Both the position numbers and the translations under genes were made by a program. Below the pieces are notes generated by a model that was not told the origin of the DNA, ran no database searches, and saw only the letters and a program-made list of their open reading frames with translations. This document shows, piece by piece, positions 38,522-47,561 of a stretch of 64,000 bases of DNA. This stretch comes from Bacillota bacterium. GTDB lineage: Bacteria > Bacillota > Clostridia > Lachnospirales > Lachnospiraceae. The DNA lies in NCBI GenBank assembly GCA_023436225.1, contig JAEZKA010000101.1, forward strand, positions 1 to 64,000, given 5' to 3'. The stretch's first letter is position 1, and each line of letters opens with the position of its first letter.

Positions 38522-39445
38522 ATGAAACAATTACATCTATTGATTACCGTATTTCTGGCACTTATCATATCCTTGTCCTTGACTGCATGCACCAATAAGC
38601 AGGAAGATACCAAGCCAGCCATAAACCTATCCGAGACTCCAGCCCCCTCACCTACGGCGGTAATCTCCCCAACGTTATCACCCTCACCGACCAAAGCCCC
38701 GGTGCCGGCTGAACCGACTTTACCCATAGCTGCCCCAACCCAGGTCATTTATCCAGAAGGGGAAGGAAATACGGAGGCAGGTAGCATATCCGATCATTCA
38801 GATACCAAGTCAGAAAAAAGGCTGATTGCAATTGATGCAGGCCATCAAAGCAAGGGCAATAGCGAAAAGGAGCCCATCGGGCCGGGTGCCTCCACAACCA
38901 AACCCAAGGTAAGCACTGGAACCCGAGGAGTTGCTACCAATGTACCGGAATATAAGCTTAATCTTATTATTGCACTTAAGGTTAAGGAGGAGTTGTTGGA
39001 GCGAGGTTATGATGTATTTATGATACGGGAAACCAACGATGTTGATCTAAGTAATCGCGACAGAGCAGAGATGGCAAATGAAAGCGGAGCCGATCTCTTC
39101 ATCCGAATCCATGCGGACGGCTCAGAGAATTCCAGTGTCAGCGGAACCAGTACCCTCTATCCCTCCGAGAATAATCCCTATGTAGCCTATCTGAACGAGG
39201 ATAGCTATGCATTATCCAAAGCAATCGTGGATTCGATGTGTGACCGCACCGGTGCAAGGAATCGTGGTGCTATCGCCCGAGATGACATGAGCGGTATTAA
39301 TTGGTGCACCATACCAGTCAGTATCATTGAAATGGGCTATATGTCTAATAAGAAAGAGGACAAGCTGATGCAGACAGAGGAATACCAGGATAAAATGGTA
39401 CAAGGAATCTGCGATGGTATTGATGCTTATTATGAGAATAAATGA
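38522..39445 (+). CDS. N-acetylmuramoyl-L-alanine amidase lipoprotein (Amidase_3)
   Basis: 307-residue peptidoglycan amidase. A lipoprotein signal peptide ends in LSLTAC (lipidated Cys near 22), followed by a Pro/Thr/Ser linker to about residue 95. The zinc amidase domain begins LIAIDAGHQSKGNSE (first zinc His); LNLIIALKVKEELLERGY follows; FIRIHADGSENSSVSG carries the third ligand; and SIIEMGYMSNKKED has the catalytic Glu. GGAGG is 8 bases before the ATG. The 220 bp before it, back to the riboswitch, show only AT-rich sequence. Confidence 0.92.
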   Translation: MKQLHLLITVFLALIISLSLTACTNKQEDTKPAINLSETPAPSPTAVISPTLSPSPTKAPVPAEPTLPIAAPTQVIYPEGEGNTEAGSISDHSDTKSEKRLIAIDAGHQSKGNSEKEPIGPGASTTKPKVSTGTRGVATNVPEYKLNLIIALKVKEELLERGYDVFMIRETNDVDLSNRDRAEMANESGADLFIRIHADGSENSSVSGTSTLYPSENNPYVAYLNEDSYALSKAIVDSMCDRTGARNRGAIARDDMSGINWCTIPVSIIEMGYMSNKKEDKLMQTEEYQDKMVQGICDGIDAYYENK

Positions 39446-39462
39446 AAAAATAAAAATAATTC

Positions 39463-39512
39463 AAAGAGGCACCTCTGGTCTGGTTTATATTTTAAATGGG
39501 AGGTGCCTTTCT
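39463..39512 (+). terminator. Terminator of the amidase gene
   Basis: AGGCACCTC pairs with GAGGTGCCT and is followed by TTCTAT. It sits against the end of the convergent regulator gene. Confidence 0.75.
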
Positions 39513-39515
39513 ATA

Positions 39516-40907
39516 CTAAATCGATTCCTTAAGCGCTCTCTGCAGTCTTGCTACGCCTTCTTCAATCTGAGTCAGACTTAATGCTCCATATCCGAGGACG
39601 AGCTGATTCTTATGCTGTCCCTTTACTAAAGCATATTCTTCCACATGATCTGCTTGAACTCTATTCTCCTCCATCGCTTTAAAGTCACGTTCCGTCAGAT
39701 CCCGATGAAAGGATATTAAAAGATGTAAACCGGCAGATTCTCCCGATATAGAGATGCTTTCATGAAATGCTTCCATTAAACAACGAATCAGATGCTTTCT
39801 TTTATTCTCATATAACTTTCTCATCTTATAGATGTGTTTGTCCATCTGAAGCTCTTCCATAAACCGTGCCATTGCTAACTGATTGATTGGATTGACCCAT
39901 AGATTCGATTCCTGTAGCTGATCAGTAACCTGTTCCACAAGATGATTCGGAAGAATCATATAACCAAGCCGCAACGAGGGTGTAAATATTTTACTAAAGC
40001 TGCCAAGATAGATGACCCGCTCCTGATCTAGATTTTGCATTGCCTGCAATGCTTCTCCCTTGTATCGAAATTCGCTGTCATAATCATCTTCAATTACATA
40101 AGCATTCTGATCACTGGCATATTGTAATAAAGCAATACGTCTGGATACAGGAAACACCCCTCCAATCGGATATTGATGTGAAGGGACTACATAGATTAAT
40201 CCAACATCCTTCAATCTAATCAGACTGTCAACCTCCATACCCTGACCATCCACCTTAACCGGGTGTAGCTCATATTTATGATCAGCAAATATTTTCTTTA
40301 CGAAGTGAATACACGGATCCTCCACTGCAATTCTACTGATACATCGTTCAAACAGCTTTGCAATAATCTCCATCCCTCCGGCAGCACCGGAGACAATAAC
40401 AATCTGATTCTCCTCGCAGCGTATTCCCTTCATCCGGTATACATAAGAGCTGATAGCTTTCTTAAGCCTGGTATGACCGCTATAATTGCTATAGTAGAAC
40501 GCATCTTCCTCGGCATCCAGGCAGGCTTCCTTCAGCATCTTAGCCCAAACTGTTCTAGGAAAAGAATCTATATCCGGATTACCAGCGTCAAAGGATATCA
40601 CATCCTTCTTCTTCAATTGATTCATTTTAGGCACATAATGCATCGACTTTGGTTTTGGCAGCTTACCAATGTTAGCGACATAGGTTCCGGAGCCTCCTCT
40701 TGCATCGAGGTACCCCTCAGCAAGAAGCTGGTCATATGCTTGTATTACTGTATTTCTGGCAATCTGCATATCCTTAGCCAGCGCTCTGGTCGGAGGAAGC
40801 TGATCCCCTGCGTGCAGCTTTCCGGTTAAAATAGCCTCACGAATCTGATTCTCCAATTGCTTCCCATTTGGTATGCCTGATGTGTGGTCTATCTCAAATC
40901 CAAACAT
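39516..40907 (-). CDS. MocR/PdxR-family regulator (GntR helix-turn-helix fused to aminotransferase fold)
   Basis: 463-residue transcriptional regulator. The N-terminal winged helix (about 10-75) has LPPTRALAKDMQIARNTVIQAYDQL; the rest is a fold-type I aminotransferase domain. The PLP-binding Lys is expected in YLGSFSKIFTPSLRLGY near residue 312, and IEDDYDSEFRY is typical. Members respond to PLP or an amino compound. It is divergent from an aldo/keto reductase, with an inverted repeat between them. GGAGGAGG precedes the ATG. Confidence 0.9.
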   Translation of the reverse strand: MFGFEIDHTSGIPNGKQLENQIREAILTGKLHAGDQLPPTRALAKDMQIARNTVIQAYDQLLAEGYLDARGGSGTYVANIGKLPKPKSMHYVPKMNQLKKKDVISFDAGNPDIDSFPRTVWAKMLKEACLDAEEDAFYYSNYSGHTRLKKAISSYVYRMKGIRCEENQIVIVSGAAGGMEIIAKLFERCISRIAVEDPCIHFVKKIFADHKYELHPVKVDGQGMEVDSLIRLKDVGLIYVVPSHQYPIGGVFPVSRRIALLQYASDQNAYVIEDDYDSEFRYKGEALQAMQNLDQERVIYLGSFSKIFTPSLRLGYMILPNHLVEQVTDQLQESNLWVNPINQLAMARFMEELQMDKHIYKMRKLYENKRKHLIRCLMEAFHESISISGESAGLHLLISFHRDLTERDFKAMEENRVQADHVEEYALVKGQHKNQLVLGYGALSLTQIEEGVARLQRALKESI

Positions 40908-40954
40908 TTTACCTCCTCCGTTTATAAAATTGGTTCCTATAATATTTATATTTA

Positions 40955-40974
40955 TTGGTACTTTTAAGTATCAA
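40955..40974. promoter_or_regulatory. candidate operator between the MocR gene and the reductase
   Basis: The inverted repeat TTGGTACTT/AAGTATCAA is placed in the 183-bp divergent region, with a related TTGGTTCC 25 bp to the left. Position suits a site for the MocR-type protein. Not a known consensus. Confidence 0.4.
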
Positions 40975-41090
40975 TTTAGATTATATAATAAATGTATACG
41001 ATTGGCAACCAAGATATGAAAACAGAAGCAATTGTGAATATCGATTGGAATGTAAGAATTAATGATTTTTGTGAAAGGATGGCTAATAAT

Positions 41091-42227
41091 ATGGAATATC
41101 GTAATTTTGAGAAATTAGGAGTTCATACTTCTTTACTTGGCTTTGGATGCATGCGCTTTCCTCTGGATAAGGATGGCAATATTGACGAGGCACGTTCCTT
41201 AGAAATGCTCGAGACAGCATACAATAGCGGTGTAAATTATTATGATACCGCTTATGTATATCACGGAGGCAAAAGTGAAGAATTCACAGGAGGCTTCTTA
41301 GATAAAAAGGATCGCAGCACCTATTACCTTGCAACCAAATTGCCCATCTGGGATGTAAACTCTGTGGCAGATGCAAAACGAATCTTTGAAGACCAATTAA
41401 GTAGATTGAATAAGAGCTATATCGACTTCTATCTGCTGCATTCTTTTAATCGAGAAAGCTTTGACCGAATGGTAAGCTTAGGAATCCTTAAATATATGGA
41501 TCAATTAAAGGAGGAAGGAAAGATCAAATATCTAGGCTTCTCCTTCCACGACGATTATGACGCCTTTGAATACATTATTGGTTCTAGGGACTGGGATTTC
41601 TGTCAGATTCAGTTGAATTACATGGACGCTGAGCATCAGGCTGGGATCAAAGGTTATAACCTGGCAACTGAGCTAGGTGTGCCTATCATAGTAATGGAAC
41701 CGGTTAAGGGTGGCTCCATAGCAAAGCTTCCTCTGAATGCTACTCAGATTTTTGATGCAATTCAACCAGGTAAGTCCCCTGCTTCCTGGGCGATACGTTG
41801 GGTAGCTTCTCTGCCGAATGTAAAGGTAATTCTCAGCGGAATGTCGGATTTGGCACAGGTCAAAGATAATCTGGATACCATTAACCATTTCCAGCCACTC
41901 ATCGAGAAGGAATACCAGGCAATCAGTACCGTTGCCGACATCCTGCGACATCGAGTTAAAAATGGCTGTACCGGCTGCTCCTATTGTATGCCCTGTCCGG
42001 CCGGTGTGGATATCCCAAGAAGCTTTAGCCTATGGAATGACTACGGAAGATACGAGAATCGCGGGGAAATGAAATGGCAATGGACCTTTAATTTTGATGA
42101 GACAAAGAAAGCCAAGAACTGCATAGAATGCGGTCAATGCGAAGATGCCTGCCCACAGAAGCTTTCCATCCGAAATGATTTAAAAAGCATTCAACAGGAG
42201 TTTGACGAAATCGTACAAAACGCATAA
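41091..42227 (+). CDS. aldo/keto reductase with C-terminal 4Fe-4S domain
   Basis: 378-residue protein. The NADP-dependent TIM-barrel domain has the catalytic set in YYDTAYVYHGGKSEEF (Asp, Tyr) and later LATKLPIW (Lys) and YLLHSF (His). The C-terminal 70 residues contain CTGCSYCMPCPAG and KNCIECGQCEDACPQ, enough cysteines for one or two iron-sulfur clusters. This class is common in anaerobic clostridia; substrates are unknown. The open frame begins 33 codons earlier, but the ATG at 41091 follows AAAGGATGG and gives the usual N-terminus EYRNFEKLG. Confidence 0.88.
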   Translation: MEYRNFEKLGVHTSLLGFGCMRFPLDKDGNIDEARSLEMLETAYNSGVNYYDTAYVYHGGKSEEFTGGFLDKKDRSTYYLATKLPIWDVNSVADAKRIFEDQLSRLNKSYIDFYLLHSFNRESFDRMVSLGILKYMDQLKEEGKIKYLGFSFHDDYDAFEYIIGSRDWDFCQIQLNYMDAEHQAGIKGYNLATELGVPIIVMEPVKGGSIAKLPLNATQIFDAIQPGKSPASWAIRWVASLPNVKVILSGMSDLAQVKDNLDTINHFQPLIEKEYQAISTVADILRHRVKNGCTGCSYCMPCPAGVDIPRSFSLWNDYGRYENRGEMKWQWTFNFDETKKAKNCIECGQCEDACPQKLSIRNDLKSIQQEFDEIVQNA

Positions 42228-42347
42228 AGAACAGCCTATGATCTACCGAAGGTCCATTTACATAAGAGAAGGGATAGATCAAATCTTTCCATCGACTTAA
42301 TAAACATCACTGAACCAATAATTTACTATTTCTAGACTTTTAATATA

Positions 42348-42380
42348 TAAAGGAGAGCTACCCCACAGCTCTCCTACCCT
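42348..42380. terminator. Hairpin between convergent genes
   Basis: Perfect 9-bp stem AGGAGAGCT/AGCTCTCCT with a 7-base loop. The T-tracts on both sides are weak, but it lies between convergent genes and can end both. Confidence 0.6.
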
Positions 42381-42450
42381 TCTATGCTATTCTAATAATT
42401 ATAGCTTCCGAATGTTTTCCTCTATCAAAATTCGATCAATATAAGTCGAT

Positions 42451-42879
42451 TTATTCTCTTTTTGGCTTAAGCTTCCGGTGATTCGTAATCAGTATTCTTG
42501 AAGCGATGGTAAGTATAGTATTAATAACAAAGAAGATTAATAAAAATTTACGAGAAATATATATCTCCTTCTGGAAATATAAGAACACAATAAATAATAT
42601 AATTCCTACCATATTAGATAGTGCTAGCCTTAAAAGCTGATGCCATCCCAGTTCTTCTGACTCCGAAGCATATAATCGGAAGATATAATAGCTAAATAGG
42701 TAAATCAGAACAAGATACACTAATTGCGATACATAGCTCTTTAGCGGATAGAATTTTTCTAACTCCTCACGAAATAATGTAGTATAAAATCTCACATAAT
42801 ATGCCATTAGATAAGCAGTGATGATAATAACAATATCCCCAAGGACGGGAAAAGCGTTCAACATTCTATCTCTCATCAT
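42451..42879 (-). CDS. four-helix membrane protein resembling the N-terminal module of polyprenyl glycosylphosphotransferases
   Basis: 142 residues with four hydrophobic helices (about 10-30, 48-66, 82-102, 110-132). The start MLNAFPVLGDIVIIITAYLMAYYVRFYT and SESEELGWHQLLRLALSN look like the membrane head of WbaP/WcaJ-type sugar-phosphate transferases, which continue for another 300 residues. Here the frame stops after helix four with a basic tail, and no catalytic domain follows. It is either a stand-alone small membrane protein or a remnant. AAGAAGGT precedes the ATG. Confidence 0.6.
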   Translation of the reverse strand: MMRDRMLNAFPVLGDIVIIITAYLMAYYVRFYTTLFREELEKFYPLKSYVSQLVYLVLIYLFSYYIFRLYASESEELGWHQLLRLALSNMVGIILFIVFLYFQKEIYISRKFLLIFFVINTILTIASRILITNHRKLKPKRE

Positions 42880-43005
42880 ATCAATACCTTCTTTTCTAAA
42901 CTAAGACTACAGAATACTTCTTATATACTGGTATACCAAAATATCCCAATCTTGTCAACTGCCTCGGTATTGGATTAATTCTAATTCTAGTTGTCACATC
43001 AGTTT

Positions 43006-44004
43006 TTATCTCCTGTTTTGGTTAAAGTCTTCTTCAAACATTGGTTCAATATACTCTTTAATAAAATCGAGCCGATCCATGACCTTGGGTAGATAAAAAG
43101 AAGCAATAGATACAACTATTTTTTTCTTTGTATTGACATAGATTACATTTCCTCCATCCCCCATAGCTGCATATCCATTCCCATTCTCTACCCACCATAA
43201 ATATCCATAGGACAAACCAAGTTTTTCCCATCTGCTATGTTCCTTAGTACTCTCCTCGATCCATCTTGCCGATACAATTTCTTTGCCACTCCAAATTCCT
43301 CCATCCAAGTATAATTGTCCTATCTTTGCCATATCCATAGGAGAGAGAGTGAGACCCCATCCTCCAGCATTTACTCCAGTACCGTCCATTACCCAGCCGC
43401 TGACATTATTCGCTTTATTGAATGCGATTTGTTCCTCCTTACTATGAAAGATCAAATTACTCTCAACAGTTATTCCCATTGGAGAGAATAAGTTGTCTGT
43501 AGCAAAATCAAACACGGTTTGCCCTGTTGCATTAGCAAGAATGCCCGACAAAATATCGGGCCCTATAAGAGGAGTATATCTAAATCCCCCTATCTGTCCC
43601 CTGCCTCCTAATAAATCAAGGGTAAATTTAACCCGGTCATCGCTTGTGAAATACTTTATATAGGGAGCGAAATACCTATATTTATATGGTGCTGTCATAG
43701 TTAACAAATTCTTAATTGTAATATTCTGTATTGTTTTTTCACTTCGTTTCGCTATATAATTCGGAAAAAAATCCAATACTCTCTGGTTGATACTCTTGAT
43801 GTATCCTTTGTCTATGGCAATCCCAATCAGTATGGAAAGGATACTTTTTGTTACTGAATAAATATGAATTCGGCTATTAGCATTACATTCATTGAAGTAG
43901 TTTTCATATTGTATTTCACCATCCTTTAGTATAACCATTCCTGCAATATTTCTATAATCCTGGTTTATCTTCTTTTCCAACTCTGTCACTTTTTCAAGAA
44001 GCAT
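43006..44004 (-). CDS. serine hydrolase of the class C beta-lactamase/penicillin-binding fold
   Basis: 332-residue hydrolase. The catalytic SxxK is in YSVTKSILSIL near residue 51; the YxN equivalent is probably Tyr in the middle domain; TAPYKYRYF and a GGWGLTLSPMDMAKIGQLY stretch are typical of the beta-lactamase family Pfam domain. No signal peptide, so probably cytosolic; esterase or peptidase activity is more likely than resistance. It lies 55 bp downstream of the MerR gene on the same strand. Confidence 0.8.
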   Translation of the reverse strand: MLLEKVTELEKKINQDYRNIAGMVILKDGEIQYENYFNECNANSRIHIYSVTKSILSILIGIAIDKGYIKSINQRVLDFFPNYIAKRSEKTIQNITIKNLLTMTAPYKYRYFAPYIKYFTSDDRVKFTLDLLGGRGQIGGFRYTPLIGPDILSGILANATGQTVFDFATDNLFSPMGITVESNLIFHSKEEQIAFNKANNVSGWVMDGTGVNAGGWGLTLSPMDMAKIGQLYLDGGIWSGKEIVSARWIEESTKEHSRWEKLGLSYGYLWWVENGNGYAAMGDGGNVIYVNTKKKIVVSIASFYLPKVMDRLDFIKEYIEPMFEEDFNQNRR

Positions 44005-44059
44005 ATCATATTCTCCTTTATCATTTATATTCTTCCTATCTCCATCCTCTTCTCTTCAT

Positions 44060-44935
44060 TCATGTGATTTCATGATGTTGGATTAGAAGGGGTTTCTTGG
44101 TTTCATTAATTGACACTTTCTTTTTAACTGGATAATAAATTTCCGTTATAAGCTCACTTTCTTTTGAAACTTGAGAAGGGTCAGTTACATATACCTCATA
44201 AAGAGCATTGCTTAATTCATAGCCTTCCTTTTCTGCCCATTCCCGTTGCTTCGTGTAAACAGAAGAAAGGCCAGAATAAGAACCGTATAGAATTGTTTTT
44301 AAGCATAATCCCGGGCAAAAATCCCGTGTACCTGAGACATACTCTTTTACCGGAATGGCAAATTCTGTATCTAAACCAAATTGACTAAATTCTGCACTGT
44401 GAAAAAGTACCATTGGTGAACCAAGCATTGTTAAATTGTCGTCTACAATTCTTCGCCATAATTTACAAAAGCAATTATCATATTCTTCAGCAATATCGTG
44501 TTCATGTACCAATTTTCGAATAGAAAGAAGGTACATCTTTGGTACTTCTACAATTTGAATATCAATGCTGTCCAGATATGACATGATTGACTTGCCCTGC
44601 ATCAAATTAGATATATCATTTGTTAGTTGATCCAACGTTTTTTCAAATTCTTGTACTTGTTTCTCAATTTCCTTTTTCTTTTTGGTAAGTGCCAAATAAA
44701 GTTGTTTGTCATGTGAAGCTTCTGCTTCAAGTATTGTTCTAATTTCTTCCAACGAAAAATTATATGATTTCAGGCGGTTGATGAATAACATTGTTTCAAG
44801 TTGATCAATAGAATAATATCGATAACCATTTTCCGGATTGATTTTTTCAGGTAAAATCAGCCCTACTTGAGCATAAAATCGAAGCGTTTTTGTAGATACC
44901 TTGCATATATTTGAGAACTCTCCAATCGATAACAC
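44060..44935 (-). CDS. MerR-family transcriptional regulator with GyrI-like effector domain
   Basis: 291-residue activator. The N-terminal winged helix starts LSIGEFSNICKVSTKTLRFY, followed by a coiled coil (about 78-110) and a C-terminal GyrI/AraC-effector-binding-like domain. ATG would begin six codons earlier, but GTG at 44935 follows GAGGTG and gives the standard LSIGEFS start. Its promoter has a 19-bp spacer with a dyad inside, so it regulates itself and the serine hydrolase downstream. Confidence 0.88.
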   Translation of the reverse strand: MLSIGEFSNICKVSTKTLRFYAQVGLILPEKINPENGYRYYSIDQLETMLFINRLKSYNFSLEEIRTILEAEASHDKQLYLALTKKKKEIEKQVQEFEKTLDQLTNDISNLMQGKSIMSYLDSIDIQIVEVPKMYLLSIRKLVHEHDIAEEYDNCFCKLWRRIVDDNLTMLGSPMVLFHSAEFSQFGLDTEFAIPVKEYVSGTRDFCPGLCLKTILYGSYSGLSSVYTKQREWAEKEGYELSNALYEVYVTDPSQVSKESELITEIYYPVKKKVSINETKKPLLIQHHEIT

Positions 44936-45024
44936 GAAATCACCTCTATTCATTAATTGTATTCTATCCAGTATGAATTACGCTTTTGTATAATTCAGAC
45001 CAAGTTGTATCTCTGCCAATTCAT

Positions 45025-45055
45025 ACTATACACTTTACCCTAAGGGTAAAGTCAA
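45025..45055 (-). promoter_or_regulatory. MerR-type promoter/operator with 19-bp spacer
   Basis: Minus strand TTGACT (45050-45055) and TATAGT (45025-45030) are 19 bp apart. The spacer holds a perfect dyad ACTTTACCCT-A-AGGGTAAAGT (45032-45052). This long spacer with an internal dyad is the signature of MerR activation by DNA untwisting. Confidence 0.88.
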
Positions 45056-45085
45056 GCGAAATATGTTCTGGAAACAATAACACTA

Positions 45086-45121
45086 TAAAAAAGGGTGCCG
45101 CACATTTTGTGCGACACCCTC
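45086..45121 (-). terminator. Terminator of groESL
   Basis: Minus strand AGGGTGTCGCAC pairs with GTGCGGCACCCT over a 5-base loop, followed by TTTTTTAT. Confidence 0.88.
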
Positions 45122-45162
45122 AAATCATACTTGATTTCTTATTCAATAAATCCCGAGTGGGC

Positions 45163-46785
45163 TTACATCATACCCATTCCGCCGGCACCTGCAGGCATTG
45201 CAGGCTCATTGCTCTTTATGTTAGCAACAACGGACTCAGTGGTTAATAAGGTAGATGCAACGCTGGTAGCGTTCTGAAGAGCACTTCTGGTTACCTTAGT
45301 AGGATCAAGAATGCCTGCTTCTACCATATCTACATAGGATTCAGCCAATACATCAAAGCCAATACCGGTCTTGTTTTCCTTAACCTTGCTGATTACTACT
45401 GATCCTTCCATACCTGCATTATTTACGATGCTGTATAAAGGAGCTTCCAGTGCCTTAAGAATGATGCTAGCACCGGTCTTCTCATCGCCTGTTAAGCTCT
45501 CAGCAAATTTAGCAACATCCTTAGAGGCGTGGATATAAGCGGAACCGCCACCTGCAACGATACCTTCTTCTACTGCTGCTCTGGTAGCTGCAAGAGCATC
45601 TTCCATACGAAGCTTGTTTTCCTTCATCTCTGTCTCGGTAGCTGCACCAACACGAATAACTGCTACACCGCCAGCAAGCTTAGCAAGTCTTTCCTGCAAT
45701 TTCTCTTTATCAAATTCAGAGGTAGTCTCTTCGATCTGAGCCTTGATCTGAGCGATTCTCTGAGCGATATCATTCTTATCACCTTCACCGTCTACAATGA
45801 TGGTATTCTCCTTCTGAACCTTAACACTCTTTGCACGACCTAATTGCTCTAGGGTTGTTTCCTTAAGGTCAAGTCCGAGTTCATCAGAGATTACAGTACC
45901 ACCGGTTAAAATAGCGATATCCTGAAGCATAGCCTTTCTTCTGTCGCCATAACCAGGAGCCTTAACAGCAACTGCAGTAAAGGTTCCTCTTAATTTATTA
46001 AGTACTAAAGTGGTAAGAGCTTCACCCTCAACATCCTCTGCAATAATCAGTAATCTTGCACCAGTCTGTACGATCTGCTCAAGTACAGGTAAGATTTCCT
46101 GGATATTGGAGATCTTCTTGTCAGTGATTAAGATATAAGGATTGTCTAAGTTTGCTTCCATTTTATCCATATCGGTGCACATATATGCGGATACATATCC
46201 ACGGTCAAACTGCATACCCTCTACTAAGTCAAGCTCTGTCTTCATTGTCTTGGACTCTTCGATAGTAATAACGCCATCATTGGAAACCTTTTCCATTGCA
46301 TCTGCAACTAACTGACCAACCTCATCATCACCAGCAGAGATAGCAGCTACTCTTGCGATCTGCTCCTTACCCTTTAAGGTTGAGCTCATCTTTAAGATAG
46401 AATCGACTGCAATATCAGTAGCCTTCTTCATACCCTTTCTTAAGATAATCGGATTTGCGCCAGCTGCTAAGTTCTTTATTCCCTCAGTGATCATCGCCTG
46501 AGCAAGAACGGTAGCAGTTGTAGTACCATCACCTGCTACATCATTGGTCTTGGTTGCAACTTCTTTAACCAGCTGAGCACCCATGTTCTCAAAGGGATCC
46601 TCTAATTCAATTTCCTTAGCAATAGTTACACCATCGTTTGTAATCAGTGGTGCTCCGAAGGATTTATCAAGAACAACATTTCTACCCTTAGGTCCAAGGG
46701 TAACCTTTACTGTATTCGCTAATTTATTAGCGCCAATTTCAAGCGCTGCTCTGGCTTCTGCTCCGTATTTAATTTCCTTTGCCAT
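45163..46785 (-). CDS. groL: chaperonin GroEL
   Basis: 540-residue Hsp60 subunit; 14-mer with GroES in the cytosol. The start AKEIKYGAEARAALE, the ATP-binding GDGTTTATVLAQAM near residue 86, and the C-terminal GGMGMM tail are diagnostic. It follows groES by 20 bp with its own AAAGGAG. Confidence 0.98.
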   Translation of the reverse strand: MAKEIKYGAEARAALEIGANKLANTVKVTLGPKGRNVVLDKSFGAPLITNDGVTIAKEIELEDPFENMGAQLVKEVATKTNDVAGDGTTTATVLAQAMITEGIKNLAAGANPIILRKGMKKATDIAVDSILKMSSTLKGKEQIARVAAISAGDDEVGQLVADAMEKVSNDGVITIEESKTMKTELDLVEGMQFDRGYVSAYMCTDMDKMEANLDNPYILITDKKISNIQEILPVLEQIVQTGARLLIIAEDVEGEALTTLVLNKLRGTFTAVAVKAPGYGDRRKAMLQDIAILTGGTVISDELGLDLKETTLEQLGRAKSVKVQKENTIIVDGEGDKNDIAQRIAQIKAQIEETTSEFDKEKLQERLAKLAGGVAVIRVGAATETEMKENKLRMEDALAATRAAVEEGIVAGGGSAYIHASKDVAKFAESLTGDEKTGASIILKALEAPLYSIVNNAGMEGSVVISKVKENKTGIGFDVLAESYVDMVEAGILDPTKVTRSALQNATSVASTLLTTESVVANIKSNEPAMPAGAGGMGMM

Positions 46786-46805
46786 GGTAATATCTCTCCT
46801 TTTTC

Positions 46806-47093
46806 TTAGTCTTCAACAACAGCTACGATATCATTCTGCTTAACGATGATGAATTCTTCATCCTCAAGCTTAACTTCGGTTCCGGCATATTTAGAATAAA
46901 TAACCTTGTCACCAACCTTAACCTGCATTGTAATCTCTTTCCCGTCTACCATTCCACCGGGGCCTACAGCGATTACCTGTGCCTGTTGAGGCTTTTCCTT
47001 AGCTTGACCGGGTAACACGATACCGGACTTTGTTGTCTCTTCGGCAACTAATTGCTTTAATACTACCTTATCTCCTAATGGTACAAGTTTCAT
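46806..47093 (-). CDS. groS: co-chaperonin GroES
   Basis: 95-residue cap of GroEL. KLVPLGDKVVLKQLVAEETTKSGIVLP with the mobile loop, and VGDKVIYSKYAGTEVK, are typical. First gene of the groES-groEL operon, under a CIRCE element. Confidence 0.97.
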   Translation of the reverse strand: MKLVPLGDKVVLKQLVAEETTKSGIVLPGQAKEKPQQAQVIAVGPGGMVDGKEITMQVKVGDKVIYSKYAGTEVKLEDEEFIIVKQNDIVAVVED

Positions 47094-47159
47094 TTCTTTA
47101 TTCCTCCTTCAAAAATTAGTTTTAACATTGCATTAGCAATGCCTTCTACTTTGAGATTA

Positions 47160-47186
47160 TTAGCACTCTATGACATTGAGTGCTAA
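47160..47186. promoter_or_regulatory. CIRCE element (HrcA operator)
   Basis: TTAGCACTC, nine bases, GAGTGCTAA: a perfect match to the consensus. It lies 67 bp before groES, downstream of the promoter, where HrcA represses. Confidence 0.97.
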
Positions 47187-47196
47187 TCTGATTAAT

Positions 47197-47225
47197 ATAT
47201 TAGTAAATTTGCCTTTATTATGCAA
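47197..47225 (-). promoter_or_regulatory. groESL promoter
   Basis: Minus strand TTGCAT (47220-47225), 17-bp spacer, TAATAT (47197-47202), immediately ahead of CIRCE. Confidence 0.65.
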
Positions 47226-47432
47226 CTTCATTTCCATCAAAATATCGCGGCAAACTTAATAATTTCTCTCGAATGCTCATTTTTTCTATTTATATCTCAT
47301 TTTTACTCTTTTTTGTTAAAGTCCAGCTTGCATCTTGCTACAGTTCAGCAATTCTTTTAATAATAGGAAGAGGAAAGCTTGCTTTCATCGTCATATTGTG
47401 TTGAAAATTTGTAAGGCTAAACTGTAACAAAG

Positions 47433-47466
47433 AAAAAGTTATTACTATTATCGTAATAACTTTTTT
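47433..47466. terminator. Bidirectional terminator upstream of groES
   Basis: AAAGTTATTAC pairs with GTAATAACTTT, with A- and T-runs at the ends. On the minus strand it ends the DUF6062/DUF2225 transcript. The remaining 200 bp up to the promoter show nothing more. Confidence 0.75.
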
Positions 47467-47561
47467 ACCTCGTTATTGTGCAAGCATATCTAACGCAATG
47501 ATAGCACAATGATATAGTCTAGTATATTCTATTCTAAGGATTATATACCATCCTGACTTAT

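Noticed and set aside
40278..40829. 183-codon open frame antisense to the MocR-type regulator
   Set aside because: Complete overlap with conserved coding sequence, cysteine/histidine-rich translation typical of antisense shadows.
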